This document shows positions 16,181 to 25,382 of a stretch of DNA of 64,000 nucleotides, one piece after another (the first letter of the stretch is position 1; each line of letters opens with the position of its first letter). The notes beneath the pieces were generated by a model. That model was not told where the DNA came from. It ran no database searches and worked only from the letters and a program-made list of their open reading frames with translations. This DNA is from an uncultured Chitinophagaceae bacterium. Its GTDB lineage: Bacteria > Bacteroidota > Bacteroidia > Chitinophagales > Chitinophagaceae. The translations under genes and the position numbers were made by a program. Location: NCBI GenBank assembly GCA_936908745.1, contig CAKZFX010000012.1, forward strand, positions 62,001 to 126,000, written 5' to 3'.

Positions 16181-17581
16181 TCAAACCGTTTCTTCTTCTG
16201 CCGGTTTTTCGTGGATCACGCCATTGTTTTGTACCAGCAACGTTCCCTGCATGTATTTTTCATCATGTTGCGATGCATCCAAACCTTCAGCTTCTTCTTT
16301 TTCATTCACACGCATTGGCATAATGAAGTTGATCACTTTAAAAATAATATAGGAAGCAATGAAGCTATAACTAACTGCTACCACCATACCTACTAACTGG
16401 ATAGGGAATTGTGTAGGGAACAAAGCTGTTTCACCCGGCTTCACCGTGCTGAATACGCCTGTAAGCAACATACCGGTGATACCACCTAGACCGTGACAAG
16501 CGAATACATCCAGCGGATCGTCGAGTTTAGTTTTATGTTTCAGGAATTCAGCAACTAAGTTTGAAACAATCGCTGCTGCAAAACCAATAAAGAGTGCTTG
16601 CGGAACACCTACAAAACCTGCTGCCGGTGTAATAGCCACTAAACCTACCACTGCACCAATACAGAACCCCAACACCGAAGGTTTTTTGCCACGGATCACA
16701 TCTAAGAACATCCATGCAAGACCGGCTGCGGCCGCTGCTGTATTAGTCGTTGCAAATGCATACACTCCTAATGAGCCTGCACCTACTGCACTGCCGGCGT
16801 TGAAACCAAACCAACCAAACCAGAGCAAACCTGTTCCGATCAATACATAAGGAATGTTGGCAGGTGATGCAGCCGTTGTTGACTTACGTGGTTTTAATAC
16901 CAATGCGCCAGCCAAAGCGGCCATACCTGCGGAAATATGTACCACTGTTCCTCCGGCGAAATCCTGTACGCCCCAGCCAAACATCAATCCTTCCGGATGC
17001 CATGCCATGTGGCAAAGCGGTGCATACACAAGAATACCAAAGAGTACAATAAATAAAGTGTAAGAGCTGAAACGGATACGTTCTGCCACCGCACCTACCA
17101 CGAGACCAGGTGTGATGATGGCGAACATCAACTGGAAGAAAGCAAACAGCGGCAAGGGAATCGTAGCTGCTAATGGCCAGGGTTCGCCGTTGATTACATT
17201 TTTAAAGAAGAAGAAAGTTGTGGGATCACCGATGATACCGTTGATAGATTTTCCAAAGCAAAGGCTGAATTGGATAACGATCCATAATACCGAGATGATA
17301 CCGGCCGAAACGGTACTCTTAATCATGGTGGAGAGTACATTTTTTCTGCCCACCATACCGCCATAAAAAAAGGCGAGGGCAGGGGTCATCAGGAAAACGA
17401 AGGCACAAGAGACAAGCATCCAGGCTATATCGCCACTATTATACACGTATTTGGGGTTACCATCTTCACCCAGCACCGTGGCGGGGTCGAAAGAGGCAGC
17501 CGGGGCAATAAAGATCGCCGCGATAGCGACGGCAGCCAGCACCAGGAAGGGAGCTATTTGCTTAACCGTTTTTGTACTCAT
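16181..17581 (-). CDS. amt: Ammonium transporter (Amt/Rh family)
   Basis: A 466-residue inner-membrane channel for NH4+/NH3. An N-terminal membrane segment or signal-like stretch precedes the Amt core: DIAWMLVSCAFVFLMTPALA, FFYGGMVGRKNVLSTM, FAGGTVVHISAGMAALAGAL (first pore His) and CHGLGGITGMLLTGVF (second pore His). A soluble C-terminal tail has EEAEGLDASQHDEKYM. No glnK/P-II gene, the usual partner, is adjacent; the porin follows and gltD precedes. The upstream 179 bases are extremely AT-rich. Confidence 0.95.
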   Translation of the reverse strand: MSTKTVKQIAPFLVLAAVAIAAIFIAPAASFDPATVLGEDGNPKYVYNSGDIAWMLVSCAFVFLMTPALAFFYGGMVGRKNVLSTMIKSTVSAGIISVLWIVIQFSLCFGKSINGIIGDPTTFFFFKNVINGEPWPLAATIPLPLFAFFQLMFAIITPGLVVGAVAERIRFSSYTLFIVLFGILVYAPLCHMAWHPEGLMFGWGVQDFAGGTVVHISAGMAALAGALVLKPRKSTTAASPANIPYVLIGTGLLWFGWFGFNAGSAVGAGSLGVYAFATTNTAAAAAGLAWMFLDVIRGKKPSVLGFCIGAVVGLVAITPAAGFVGVPQALFIGFAAAIVSNLVAEFLKHKTKLDDPLDVFACHGLGGITGMLLTGVFSTVKPGETALFPTQFPIQLVGMVVAVSYSFIASYIIFKVINFIMPMRVNEKEEAEGLDASQHDEKYMQGTLLVQNNGVIHEKPAEEETV

Positions 17582-17760
17582 AAGCTCTTTTTTGAATTTA
17601 GATTAATTAAAAAATTAATTTGAATTATTTTCAATGAAAATAAATATTAATTCAATTAACATGTGTTAGTTTAATCTAATAAGTTAATAAAATGGTTATA
17701 ATTCGATATTTTTTGAACAAAATATCAAATTATAAAATAGTGTAATTTGATTTATTTTGG
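17582..17760 (-). promoter_or_regulatory. Very AT-rich amt upstream region with inverted repeats
   Basis: This spacer between gltD and amt is far richer in A+T than its surroundings. It contains GATATTTT (17705-17712) and AAAATATC (17719-17726), a perfect 8-bp inverted repeat with a six-base spacer, and a second AT palindrome near 17605-17620 (TTAATTAAAAAATTAATT). It probably carries the amt promoter and a regulator site. I find no exact TAnnTTTG box. Confidence 0.5.
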
Positions 17761-19266
17761 CTAAATGAACTGAAAATGGAGACTTTCAGCTTTGGATTCC
17801 AGGATGGAATTGCCATTATTGAGAAACTCATCCACCTTCCGGGCGCATTCCCGGCCCTCGCTGATAGCCCAGACCACGAGGCTTTGGCCACGGCGCATAT
17901 CACCAGCGGTGAAGATTTTGGAAATATTAGTACGATAGTCTTTTTCAGATGCTTTTACATTACCTCTTTCATCAAGACCGATGCCGAGATCATTAATAAG
18001 TCCTGTATGTTGCGGATGAACAAAACCCATCGCCAGCAACGCTAATTCGCAAGGGATTTCTCTTTCGCTTCCTTCTCTTTCTACAAAACTGGCGGCACGG
18101 CCATCAACGATCTTCCATTCAAGATCAACGATTTTCAAGGCTTTCAGTTTGCCGTTTTCATCACCGATAAATTCTTTGGTGGCAACGGCCCATTGCCTGT
18201 CTGCACCTTCTTCATGCGAAGTCGTTGTTTTTAATAACATCGGGTAAGATGGCCATGGCATGAATTCATTTCTTTCGGCGGGTGGTTTAGGCATTAGTTC
18301 AAACTGTGTAACAGATGCTGCGCCATGACGGTTAGATGTTCCCACACAATCGCTGCCGGTATCACCACCACCAATCACCACCACGTTTTTGCCCGTGGCT
18401 TTTAATTCTTCATTTAAAATATTGCTTTCAATATTTGCGTTGGCCAATCCGTCTTTGCCGGCAACTCTTTTATTATTTTGTTTGAGAAAGTCCATAGCGA
18501 AATGAACGCCATCCAACTCCCTGCCGGGAATAAATAAGTTTCTTGGCGTGGTGCTGCCGCCCGTTAATACAATGGCGTTGAACTCACGCAGGATATCGTT
18601 GATGTTTATGTTTACACCCACGTTTGCCAAACATTTAAAGACAATCCCTTCTTCTTCCATCAGCGCCACTCTTCTGTCGATCGTCCATTTTTCCAATTTG
18701 AAATCAGGAATGCCATAGCGCAACAAGCCACCCGGTGCATCATCTCTTTCAAACACCGTTACCAAATGACCTGCATAGTTTAATTGTGCGGCCGCAGCCA
18801 ATCCCGCAGGGCCAGAACCAATCACCGCTACTTTTTTGCCGGAACGCAGGTTTGGTTTTTTCGGTTGCACAAAACCTTTTTCAAAAGCTGTTTCTATAAT
18901 ATGTTTTTCTATTTCTTCAATAGCCACCGGTGGTTGATTAATGCCTAATACACAAGCAGACTCACAAGGAGCAGGACAAATGCGCCCGGTGAATTCAGGG
19001 AAATTATTAGTGGAAGAAAGAATCTCAAATGCTTCTTTCCAATCCTTACGATAAACGGCATCGTTAAATTCAGGGATCACATTTCCCAACGGGCAACCAC
19101 TATGACAAAAAGGAACGCCGCAGTTCATGCAACGGGCCGATTGTTCATTGAGTTTATCCTCTGCATATTTATCTACAAACTCATTGTAATGCTGCAAACG
19201 ATCAGCAACCGGTTTTTTACCCGGTGTTTCTCTTGTGAATTCTAAGAATCCTGTTGGCTTACCCAT
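17761..19266 (-). CDS. gltD: Glutamate synthase small subunit
   Basis: A 501-residue FAD- and NAD(P)H-binding subunit that feeds electrons to GltB for conversion of glutamine plus 2-oxoglutarate into two glutamates. The N-terminal iron-sulfur region has CMNCGVPFCHSGCPLGN and CPAPCESACV. Two Rossmann motifs are visible: KVAVIGSGPAGLAAAAQLN (FAD) and NVVVIGGGDTGSDCVGTSNR (NADPH). AGDMRRGQSLVVWAISEGR is the C-terminal FAD motif. It lies 107 bases after gltB on the same strand. Confidence 0.96.
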   Translation of the reverse strand: MGKPTGFLEFTRETPGKKPVADRLQHYNEFVDKYAEDKLNEQSARCMNCGVPFCHSGCPLGNVIPEFNDAVYRKDWKEAFEILSSTNNFPEFTGRICPAPCESACVLGINQPPVAIEEIEKHIIETAFEKGFVQPKKPNLRSGKKVAVIGSGPAGLAAAAQLNYAGHLVTVFERDDAPGGLLRYGIPDFKLEKWTIDRRVALMEEEGIVFKCLANVGVNININDILREFNAIVLTGGSTTPRNLFIPGRELDGVHFAMDFLKQNNKRVAGKDGLANANIESNILNEELKATGKNVVVIGGGDTGSDCVGTSNRHGAASVTQFELMPKPPAERNEFMPWPSYPMLLKTTTSHEEGADRQWAVATKEFIGDENGKLKALKIVDLEWKIVDGRAASFVEREGSEREIPCELALLAMGFVHPQHTGLINDLGIGLDERGNVKASEKDYRTNISKIFTAGDMRRGQSLVVWAISEGRECARKVDEFLNNGNSILESKAESLHFQFI

Positions 19267-19373
19267 TATATAAGTTTATAGTTTTTAGTTTATGGTTTGT
19301 AGTTGTGCCCTTAATCTGGAAAGTGCTTAAAGCCATGAAAAGCTCTGAATAGCAAATGACCTTCCTGACTTTA

Positions 19374-22300
19374 TTATCTTTTTCTGCTTTTAGCGACTTC
19401 CTGACTTTCCGTCTTTTCTGATTTCTTCAATAATGCTTGTTTGTAATCTTTCGGAAATACTTTTATAAAATGTTGTAGCTGGTTGTCAAGATCATCCAGA
19501 ATGAATTTAGCCACAGTGCTGCCCGTGTATTCAAAGTGCTTCTGAATGGCAGTAAACAGTTCATTTTTATCATTCAGGTCGCAGCTGTCGAGGTCCACCA
19601 TTTCTTTATTGCAGTTGTCGGCAAATTTTTCTTTTACATCATAGATATAAGCGATACCGCCACTCATGCCTGCGGCAAAATTTCTTCCTGTGTCGCCGAG
19701 AATGATCACTTGCCCGCCGGTCATGTATTCGCATCCATGATCACCGACAGACTCAACTACGACATTTGCGCCAGAGTTGCGGACAGCAAAACGTTCACCT
19801 GCTTTCCCTCTTATATAGGCTTCACCGCTTGTAGCACCATAGAAAGCAACGTTGCCGATGATACTGTTTTCTTCCGGTGTATAAGTAGACGTTTTAGGCG
19901 GATAGATGATCAGCCTGGCACCGCTTAATCCTTTGCCAAAATAATCGTTGGCATCGCCTTCCAGTTCCATTGTCACGCCTTTAGTATTGAATGCGCCAAA
20001 GCTCTGACCCGCTGTTCCCGTAAAATTGAAATGGATCGTATTGTCAGGTAATCCTTCTGCACGGTATTTTTTTGTGATCTCATTTGACAAGATCGTTCCG
20101 GCTGTGCGATCAATATTGCGGATAAAAAAAGAACCTCTTACTTTTTCTTTATTGGCAATGGCAGGTTGCGCCGCTTCCAATAATTTCCAGTCAAGGCTTT
20201 CTGCTAACCCATGATCCTGTTCTTCACTGCAATACAAAGTTGTGTAAGGTGCTTCCGGTTCTTTGTATAATACAGCCGAGAGGTCAATATTTTTATATTT
20301 CCAATGATCAATACCTTCACGCATTTCCAGGCTGTCCACCTGCCCGATCATTTCATTCACCGTGCGAAAACCTAATTCAGCCATGATCTCTCTCAACTCT
20401 TCAGTAATCATTTTGAAAAAGTTGACCACATGATCAGGATCGCCTTTGAATCTCTTTCTTAATTCAGGATCTTGTGTGGCCACACCGACAGGGCAGGTGT
20501 TCAGATGACATTTGCGCATCATAATACAACCTTCCACCACCAAGGCAGCCGTTGCAATACCCCATTCCTCAGCGCCCAACAACGCAGCAATCGCCACATC
20601 ACGGCCTGTTTTTAATTGGCCATCGGCCTGAACAACCACACGACTTCTTAATTTATTTTTTACCAATGTCTGGTGCGTTTCTGCCAAACCTAATTCCCAG
20701 GGCAAACCTGCATGACGAATAGAGGATACAGGTGATGCACCTGTCCCGCCATCATGTCCCGCAATCAATACGACATCCGCTTTTGCTTTGGTAACACCAG
20801 CCGCAATGGTACCCACACCGGCTTTACTTACCAGCTTCACACTTATTCTTGCCTGGCGGTTGGCATTTTTCAGATCATAAATCAATTGTGCTAAATCTTC
20901 AATCGAATAAATATCATGGTGCGGTGGCGGAGAGATCAAGCCCACGCCGGGTGTGGAGTGACGAACCTTGCCGATCCATTCATCTACTTTATGTCCGGGC
21001 AATTGTCCGCCTTCGCCCGGTTTAGCGCCTTGCGCCATTTTGATTTGCAATTCATCAGCTTCTGCCAGGTACAAACTTGTTACACCGAAACGGGCAGAAG
21101 CTACTTGTTTGATAGAGCTGCGCAGGCTGTCGCCGTTTGGCAAACGCTCATAACGTTTTTCATCTTCACCACCTTCACCTGTATTGCTTTTTCCGCCGAG
21201 GCGGTTCATGGCAATGGCCAATGTTGTATGCGCCTCCCATGAAATAGAACCAAAACTCATAGCACCGGTGGCGAAACGTTTGTAAATTTTTTCTGCTGAT
21301 TCTACTTCATCAATCGAAACAGATGGCCTTGTTTTTTTGAACTGGAACAAACCTCTTAGTGTTGCAGCTTTCGCTGTTTGTTCATTGACCAGCTTTGAAT
21401 ATTTTTTGAAGGTGGCTAAATCATTTGTTTTGGTGGCGTGTTGCAGTAAATGGATCGTCTGCGGGTTGAACAAATGAAATTCTCCTTTTTGTTTCCATTG
21501 GAAAATACCACCGACAGGTAAACGGTCAACCGGGATTTCTTTTTTGCTGAAGGCAAAGAAATGTTTTGCCAATACTTCTTTGGCCATTTCATCCAATCCC
21601 ATTCCTTCGATACGGGAAGTAGCGCCGGTAAAGTATTTATCAACGACTTCTTTATTAATACCGAGTATCTCAAATATCTGTGCGCCTTGGTACGATTGCA
21701 ATGTAGAGATTCCCATTTTGGAAAACACTTTCAGCAATCCATCGTTGACGGCTTTAATATAATTTTTCTTTAACTGGTCTTCTGGCTGATCAGTTTTTAA
21801 CTTGCCGCTTTCCCGCATATCACGGATAGACGAAAGGGCCAGGTATGGGTTGATAGCAGTTGCACCGAATGCAATGAGACAGGCAAAATGATGCACTTCC
21901 CAAACATCACCTGCTTCCACAACAATACCTACCTGTCCACGCATTCCTTTTTTGATCAGGTGGTGGTGGATAGCAGATGTTGCCAGTAAGGAGGGGATAG
22001 GAGCGTGGTTGGAATCAATCGCCCTGTCTTGCAAGATCAATACTTTGAAACCATCGTCCACCGCATGAACAGCATAATCACAAATTCTTTCCAATCCTTT
22101 TTTCAATGAACCGGGTTTGCCATCCGCTTTAAAATAACATTGAATGGTTTTTGCCTGGAATAAACCCGTATCAATACTCCTTATTTTTTCAAGATCGTGA
22201 TTGTTCAGCACGGGTTGTTTCAATGCCACACTGTGACAAGTCAACGGATCTTCGATTAACAGATTTCCATTGTTGCCGACAAAGGTAGCAAGCGACATTA

Positions 22301-23912
22301 CCAACCGTTCACGGATCGGATCAATCGGTGGGTTGGTAACCTGTGCAAATAGTTGTTTGAAATAATGACTTAAATGTTGCGGGTGATCACTCAGCACCGC
22401 CAATGGGATATCTGTTCCCATTGAGCCGATCGGTTCTTTGCCATCCAATGCCATGGGTGCAATGATGCTGTCAAGGTCTTCTGTTGAATAGCCAAATGCT
22501 TTTTGGTATTTGAAAACCTGGTCATGTTCAAGATGTGTGAACATGACTCTTGGCTCTGGTAGTTCTTCCAGCCTGATCTTATATTTATTCAACCATTCGC
22601 CATACGGTTTTTGAGAACAGATTTCTTTTTTCAATTCCTCGTCGCTGATAATTTTTCCTTTCTCCATATCTACGACGAACATCTTGCCTGGCTGCAACCG
22701 GCCTTTCTCTAAAATGATAGCCGGATCAACAGGCAGCGCACCAGTTTCAGAAGCCATGATCACACGGTCATCTTTTGTGACGCAGTAGCGGGAAGGGCGA
22801 AGACCATTTCTGTCCAGTGTAGCGCCGATTATTTTGCCATCGGTAAATGAAATAGAGGCTGGTCCATCCCAGGGTTCCATGAACGAAGAGTGAAATTCAT
22901 AGAACGCTTTTTTCACGGGGTCCATTTCTTCGTTGCCATCCCATGCTTCCGGGATCAGCATCATCATTACATGTGGTAAGGAACGGCCTGTCAATGTCAG
23001 CAGTTCAATCACATTGTCTAAACAAGCTGAATCACTTTGGCCGCTGGTGACGATTGGTAACAGCATTTCCATTTCTTCTTTGCTGAAGTAAGGTGATGTT
23101 AAACCTTTCTCCCCTGCCTTTAACCAGTTCAGGTTGCCTTGCAGTGTATTGATCTCACCATTGTGTGCAATGTAACGGAAGGGCTGCGCCAGTTTCCATG
23201 AAGGAAAAGTGTTGGTAGCAAAACGGGAGTGAACGAGGCCAAAGGCACTCACCACACGCTTATTAGTAAGGTCGGGAAAGTAACCACGTACCTGCAGGCT
23301 GGTTAATTGTCCTTTGTAAACAACCACTCTATGTGAAAGTGAAGCAACATAAAAACCAATCGCATCTTTCTTTACGGTGTTGTTGATGGTATGCGTAGCG
23401 TAGTTACGAAGTATAAATAGTTTTCTTTCAAATTCATCGGGATTGGAAATATGATCAGGACAGGCAACAAATACCTGTTCCATTTCCGGCTCAACGCTTA
23501 ATGCAGTGGGGCCGATGTTAAAAGGGTTCGTTGGTACTTTGCGGTAAGCAATGATTTCAAGCCCCAGTTTTTCAGCTGTGCGGTTGAAAATATCACGACA
23601 CTCTTCTCTTAACCTGATTTCTTTTGGAAAGAAAACCATGCCGACACCATATTTACCAAATGCAGGCAAATGCACACCAAGCTTCAGGCATTCGTCAAAG
23701 AAGAATTCATGTGGTAGTTGAATCATAATGCCAGCACCATCGCCGGTGTTATGTTCACAACCACAAGCGCCACGATGTTCCATGTTTTCCAACACGGTCA
23801 GTGCATCAGAAATATGCTGGTGTGATTTGTGGCCTTTGATGTTGGCAACAAAGCCAATTCCACAGGCGTCATGCTCAAATGAAGGATCGTATAACCCTTG
23901 GTTACTTGCCAT
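19374..23912 (-). CDS. gltB: Glutamate synthase large subunit
   Basis: A 1512-residue enzyme. The N-terminal glutaminase domain matures by removal of 16 residues to expose Cys17 (HDACGIGFVANIKG). A central domain and an FMN-binding synthase domain follow (SVKLVSKAGVGTIAAGVTKA, GHDGGTGASP). CHLNTCPVGVATQ supplies the 3Fe-4S ligands, and a C-terminal beta-helix (GTAGQSFGAF) ends the protein. The last 17 or so residues (KKSEKTESQEVAKSRKR) are encoded by DNA with the GACGGAAAGTCAGGAAGTC vocabulary of the spacer arrays, so the tail may be repeat-derived. Confidence 0.96.
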   Translation of the reverse strand: MASNQGLYDPSFEHDACGIGFVANIKGHKSHQHISDALTVLENMEHRGACGCEHNTGDGAGIMIQLPHEFFFDECLKLGVHLPAFGKYGVGMVFFPKEIRLREECRDIFNRTAEKLGLEIIAYRKVPTNPFNIGPTALSVEPEMEQVFVACPDHISNPDEFERKLFILRNYATHTINNTVKKDAIGFYVASLSHRVVVYKGQLTSLQVRGYFPDLTNKRVVSAFGLVHSRFATNTFPSWKLAQPFRYIAHNGEINTLQGNLNWLKAGEKGLTSPYFSKEEMEMLLPIVTSGQSDSACLDNVIELLTLTGRSLPHVMMMLIPEAWDGNEEMDPVKKAFYEFHSSFMEPWDGPASISFTDGKIIGATLDRNGLRPSRYCVTKDDRVIMASETGALPVDPAIILEKGRLQPGKMFVVDMEKGKIISDEELKKEICSQKPYGEWLNKYKIRLEELPEPRVMFTHLEHDQVFKYQKAFGYSTEDLDSIIAPMALDGKEPIGSMGTDIPLAVLSDHPQHLSHYFKQLFAQVTNPPIDPIRERLVMSLATFVGNNGNLLIEDPLTCHSVALKQPVLNNHDLEKIRSIDTGLFQAKTIQCYFKADGKPGSLKKGLERICDYAVHAVDDGFKVLILQDRAIDSNHAPIPSLLATSAIHHHLIKKGMRGQVGIVVEAGDVWEVHHFACLIAFGATAINPYLALSSIRDMRESGKLKTDQPEDQLKKNYIKAVNDGLLKVFSKMGISTLQSYQGAQIFEILGINKEVVDKYFTGATSRIEGMGLDEMAKEVLAKHFFAFSKKEIPVDRLPVGGIFQWKQKGEFHLFNPQTIHLLQHATKTNDLATFKKYSKLVNEQTAKAATLRGLFQFKKTRPSVSIDEVESAEKIYKRFATGAMSFGSISWEAHTTLAIAMNRLGGKSNTGEGGEDEKRYERLPNGDSLRSSIKQVASARFGVTSLYLAEADELQIKMAQGAKPGEGGQLPGHKVDEWIGKVRHSTPGVGLISPPPHHDIYSIEDLAQLIYDLKNANRQARISVKLVSKAGVGTIAAGVTKAKADVVLIAGHDGGTGASPVSSIRHAGLPWELGLAETHQTLVKNKLRSRVVVQADGQLKTGRDVAIAALLGAEEWGIATAALVVEGCIMMRKCHLNTCPVGVATQDPELRKRFKGDPDHVVNFFKMITEELREIMAELGFRTVNEMIGQVDSLEMREGIDHWKYKNIDLSAVLYKEPEAPYTTLYCSEEQDHGLAESLDWKLLEAAQPAIANKEKVRGSFFIRNIDRTAGTILSNEITKKYRAEGLPDNTIHFNFTGTAGQSFGAFNTKGVTMELEGDANDYFGKGLSGARLIIYPPKTSTYTPEENSIIGNVAFYGATSGEAYIRGKAGERFAVRNSGANVVVESVGDHGCEYMTGGQVIILGDTGRNFAAGMSGGIAYIYDVKEKFADNCNKEMVDLDSCDLNDKNELFTAIQKHFEYTGSTVAKFILDDLDNQLQHFIKVFPKDYKQALLKKSEKTESQEVAKSRKR

Positions 23913-24126
23913 AATCAGGAAGATGTTTTAGATAAAATATAATAAAGTCCAGCCTTGGCTGAACAGATAGCAAGCAATGTTCCTAAGATACTAAATGATC
24001 ATGGGATAAAGGCGGGTACTTGTTAGATATTTTCCACAAATATGATAGACTAATGAATGTTTGTATTATGAAACCGGAAAGCAAAAATTCAAAATCGGAA
24101 ATCTTTTAATACTACTTGCTTTCAGT

Positions 24127-25377
24127 TTACACTACATATCCGAATAACGTATCATTTTTATTCAACTCTGTATAGTTGATATTGTATTGTTGCAGGTTGG
24201 AAAGCAACAGATCGTAATCTTCTTTTTGTTTCAGTTCAATACCGATTAATGCAGGCCCGCTTTCTTTATTCGTCTTTTGCATGTATTCAAACCGTGTGAT
24301 GTCATCGGTAGGGCCGAGTACATGATTTACAAACTCTTTTAATGCACCGGGACGCTGTGCAAAGTTGACAAGGAAGTAATGTTTTAATCCTTCATATTGC
24401 AAACTACGTTCTTTGATCTCCGGCATACGGTCAATATCATTATTGCTGCCGCTTACAATGCACACTACATTTTTTCCTTTGATCGCCGCCGCATAATGGT
24501 CCAATGCCGCAATGCTCAATGCACCCGCAGGTTCCACCACGATCGCATCTTCATTGTACAATTTCAAAATGGTGGAGCATACTTTTCCTTCGGCTACCAG
24601 GTGCATATCATCCAGTAAATCTTTGCAGATAGAAAAAGTAAGGTCGCCTACTTTTTTTACCGCGGCGCCATCTACAAAACGATCAATACTGTCCAGCACC
24701 ACAGGGTGACCCGCTTTCAAGGCTTCAAACATGGAAGGTGCACCTTCTGGCTCAAGACCCACCAGTTTTGTTTTAGGGGAATACGTTTTAAAATAAGAAC
24801 CAACACCGGCGCATAGTCCGCCGCCACCGACCGGGACAAATAAAAAGTCCACATCCGGCTGGTCTTCTAAAATTTCAACAGCGACAGTACCCTGCCCTTC
24901 GATGATACGATGATCATCGAAAGGCGGGATGAATGTCATTTGGTTTTCTTCTGTATATTTTTTTGCGGCTATGGAACAGTCATCGAAAGTGTCGCCCACG
25001 AGTTGTATTTCGATATTCTCTTCGCCAAACATCCGGGTCTGGTTGATCTTTTGCCTTGGCGTGATCACCGGCATAAAGACAACGCCTTTTACATTCAGCT
25101 TTTTACAACTGTAAGCAAAACCTTGTGCATGATTTCCGGCACTGGCACACACAACTCCTTTCTTCAATTGTTCGGCAGGCAGGCTGCTCATCATATTGTA
25201 GGCGCCTCTTAGTTTATAAGAACGCACCACCTGCAGGTCTTCTCTTTTCAGGTACACGTTGCAACCATATCTTTTTGACAAGTGATGATTGTACGTTAAT
25301 GGCGTTCTGTTCACTACCTTCTTCAGTCGAAGATGCGCTGCTGTAAAGTCAAGTGTATGTGCGAGTGTCTGTTCCAT
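24127..25377 (-). CDS. ilvA: Threonine dehydratase (threonine ammonia-lyase)
   Basis: A 416-residue PLP enzyme that turns threonine into 2-oxobutanoate, the first committed step to isoleucine. Lys55 in VVRSYKLRGAYN is the PLP lysine; VPVGGGGLCAG binds the PLP phosphate. The C-terminal 90 residues (from about KHYFLVNFAQRPGALKEFVN) form a single ACT-like regulatory domain, where isoleucine feedback would act. It is the last gene of the ilv run, starting five bases after the ilvC stop, which indicates co-transcription. It is followed by 214 bases without a gene before gltB. Confidence 0.94.
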   Translation of the reverse strand: MEQTLAHTLDFTAAHLRLKKVVNRTPLTYNHHLSKRYGCNVYLKREDLQVVRSYKLRGAYNMMSSLPAEQLKKGVVCASAGNHAQGFAYSCKKLNVKGVVFMPVITPRQKINQTRMFGEENIEIQLVGDTFDDCSIAAKKYTEENQMTFIPPFDDHRIIEGQGTVAVEILEDQPDVDFLFVPVGGGGLCAGVGSYFKTYSPKTKLVGLEPEGAPSMFEALKAGHPVVLDSIDRFVDGAAVKKVGDLTFSICKDLLDDMHLVAEGKVCSTILKLYNEDAIVVEPAGALSIAALDHYAAAIKGKNVVCIVSGSNNDIDRMPEIKERSLQYEGLKHYFLVNFAQRPGALKEFVNHVLGPTDDITRFEYMQKTNKESGPALIGIELKQKEDYDLLLSNLQQYNINYTELNKNDTLFGYVV

Positions 25378-25382
25378 TTTGA

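Noticed and set aside
23913..24126. Promoter or leader for gltB in the 214-base spacer
   Set aside because: No exact TAnnTTTG box, leader frame or terminator-like hairpin is seen; only a short CAGCC-TT-GGCTG palindrome.
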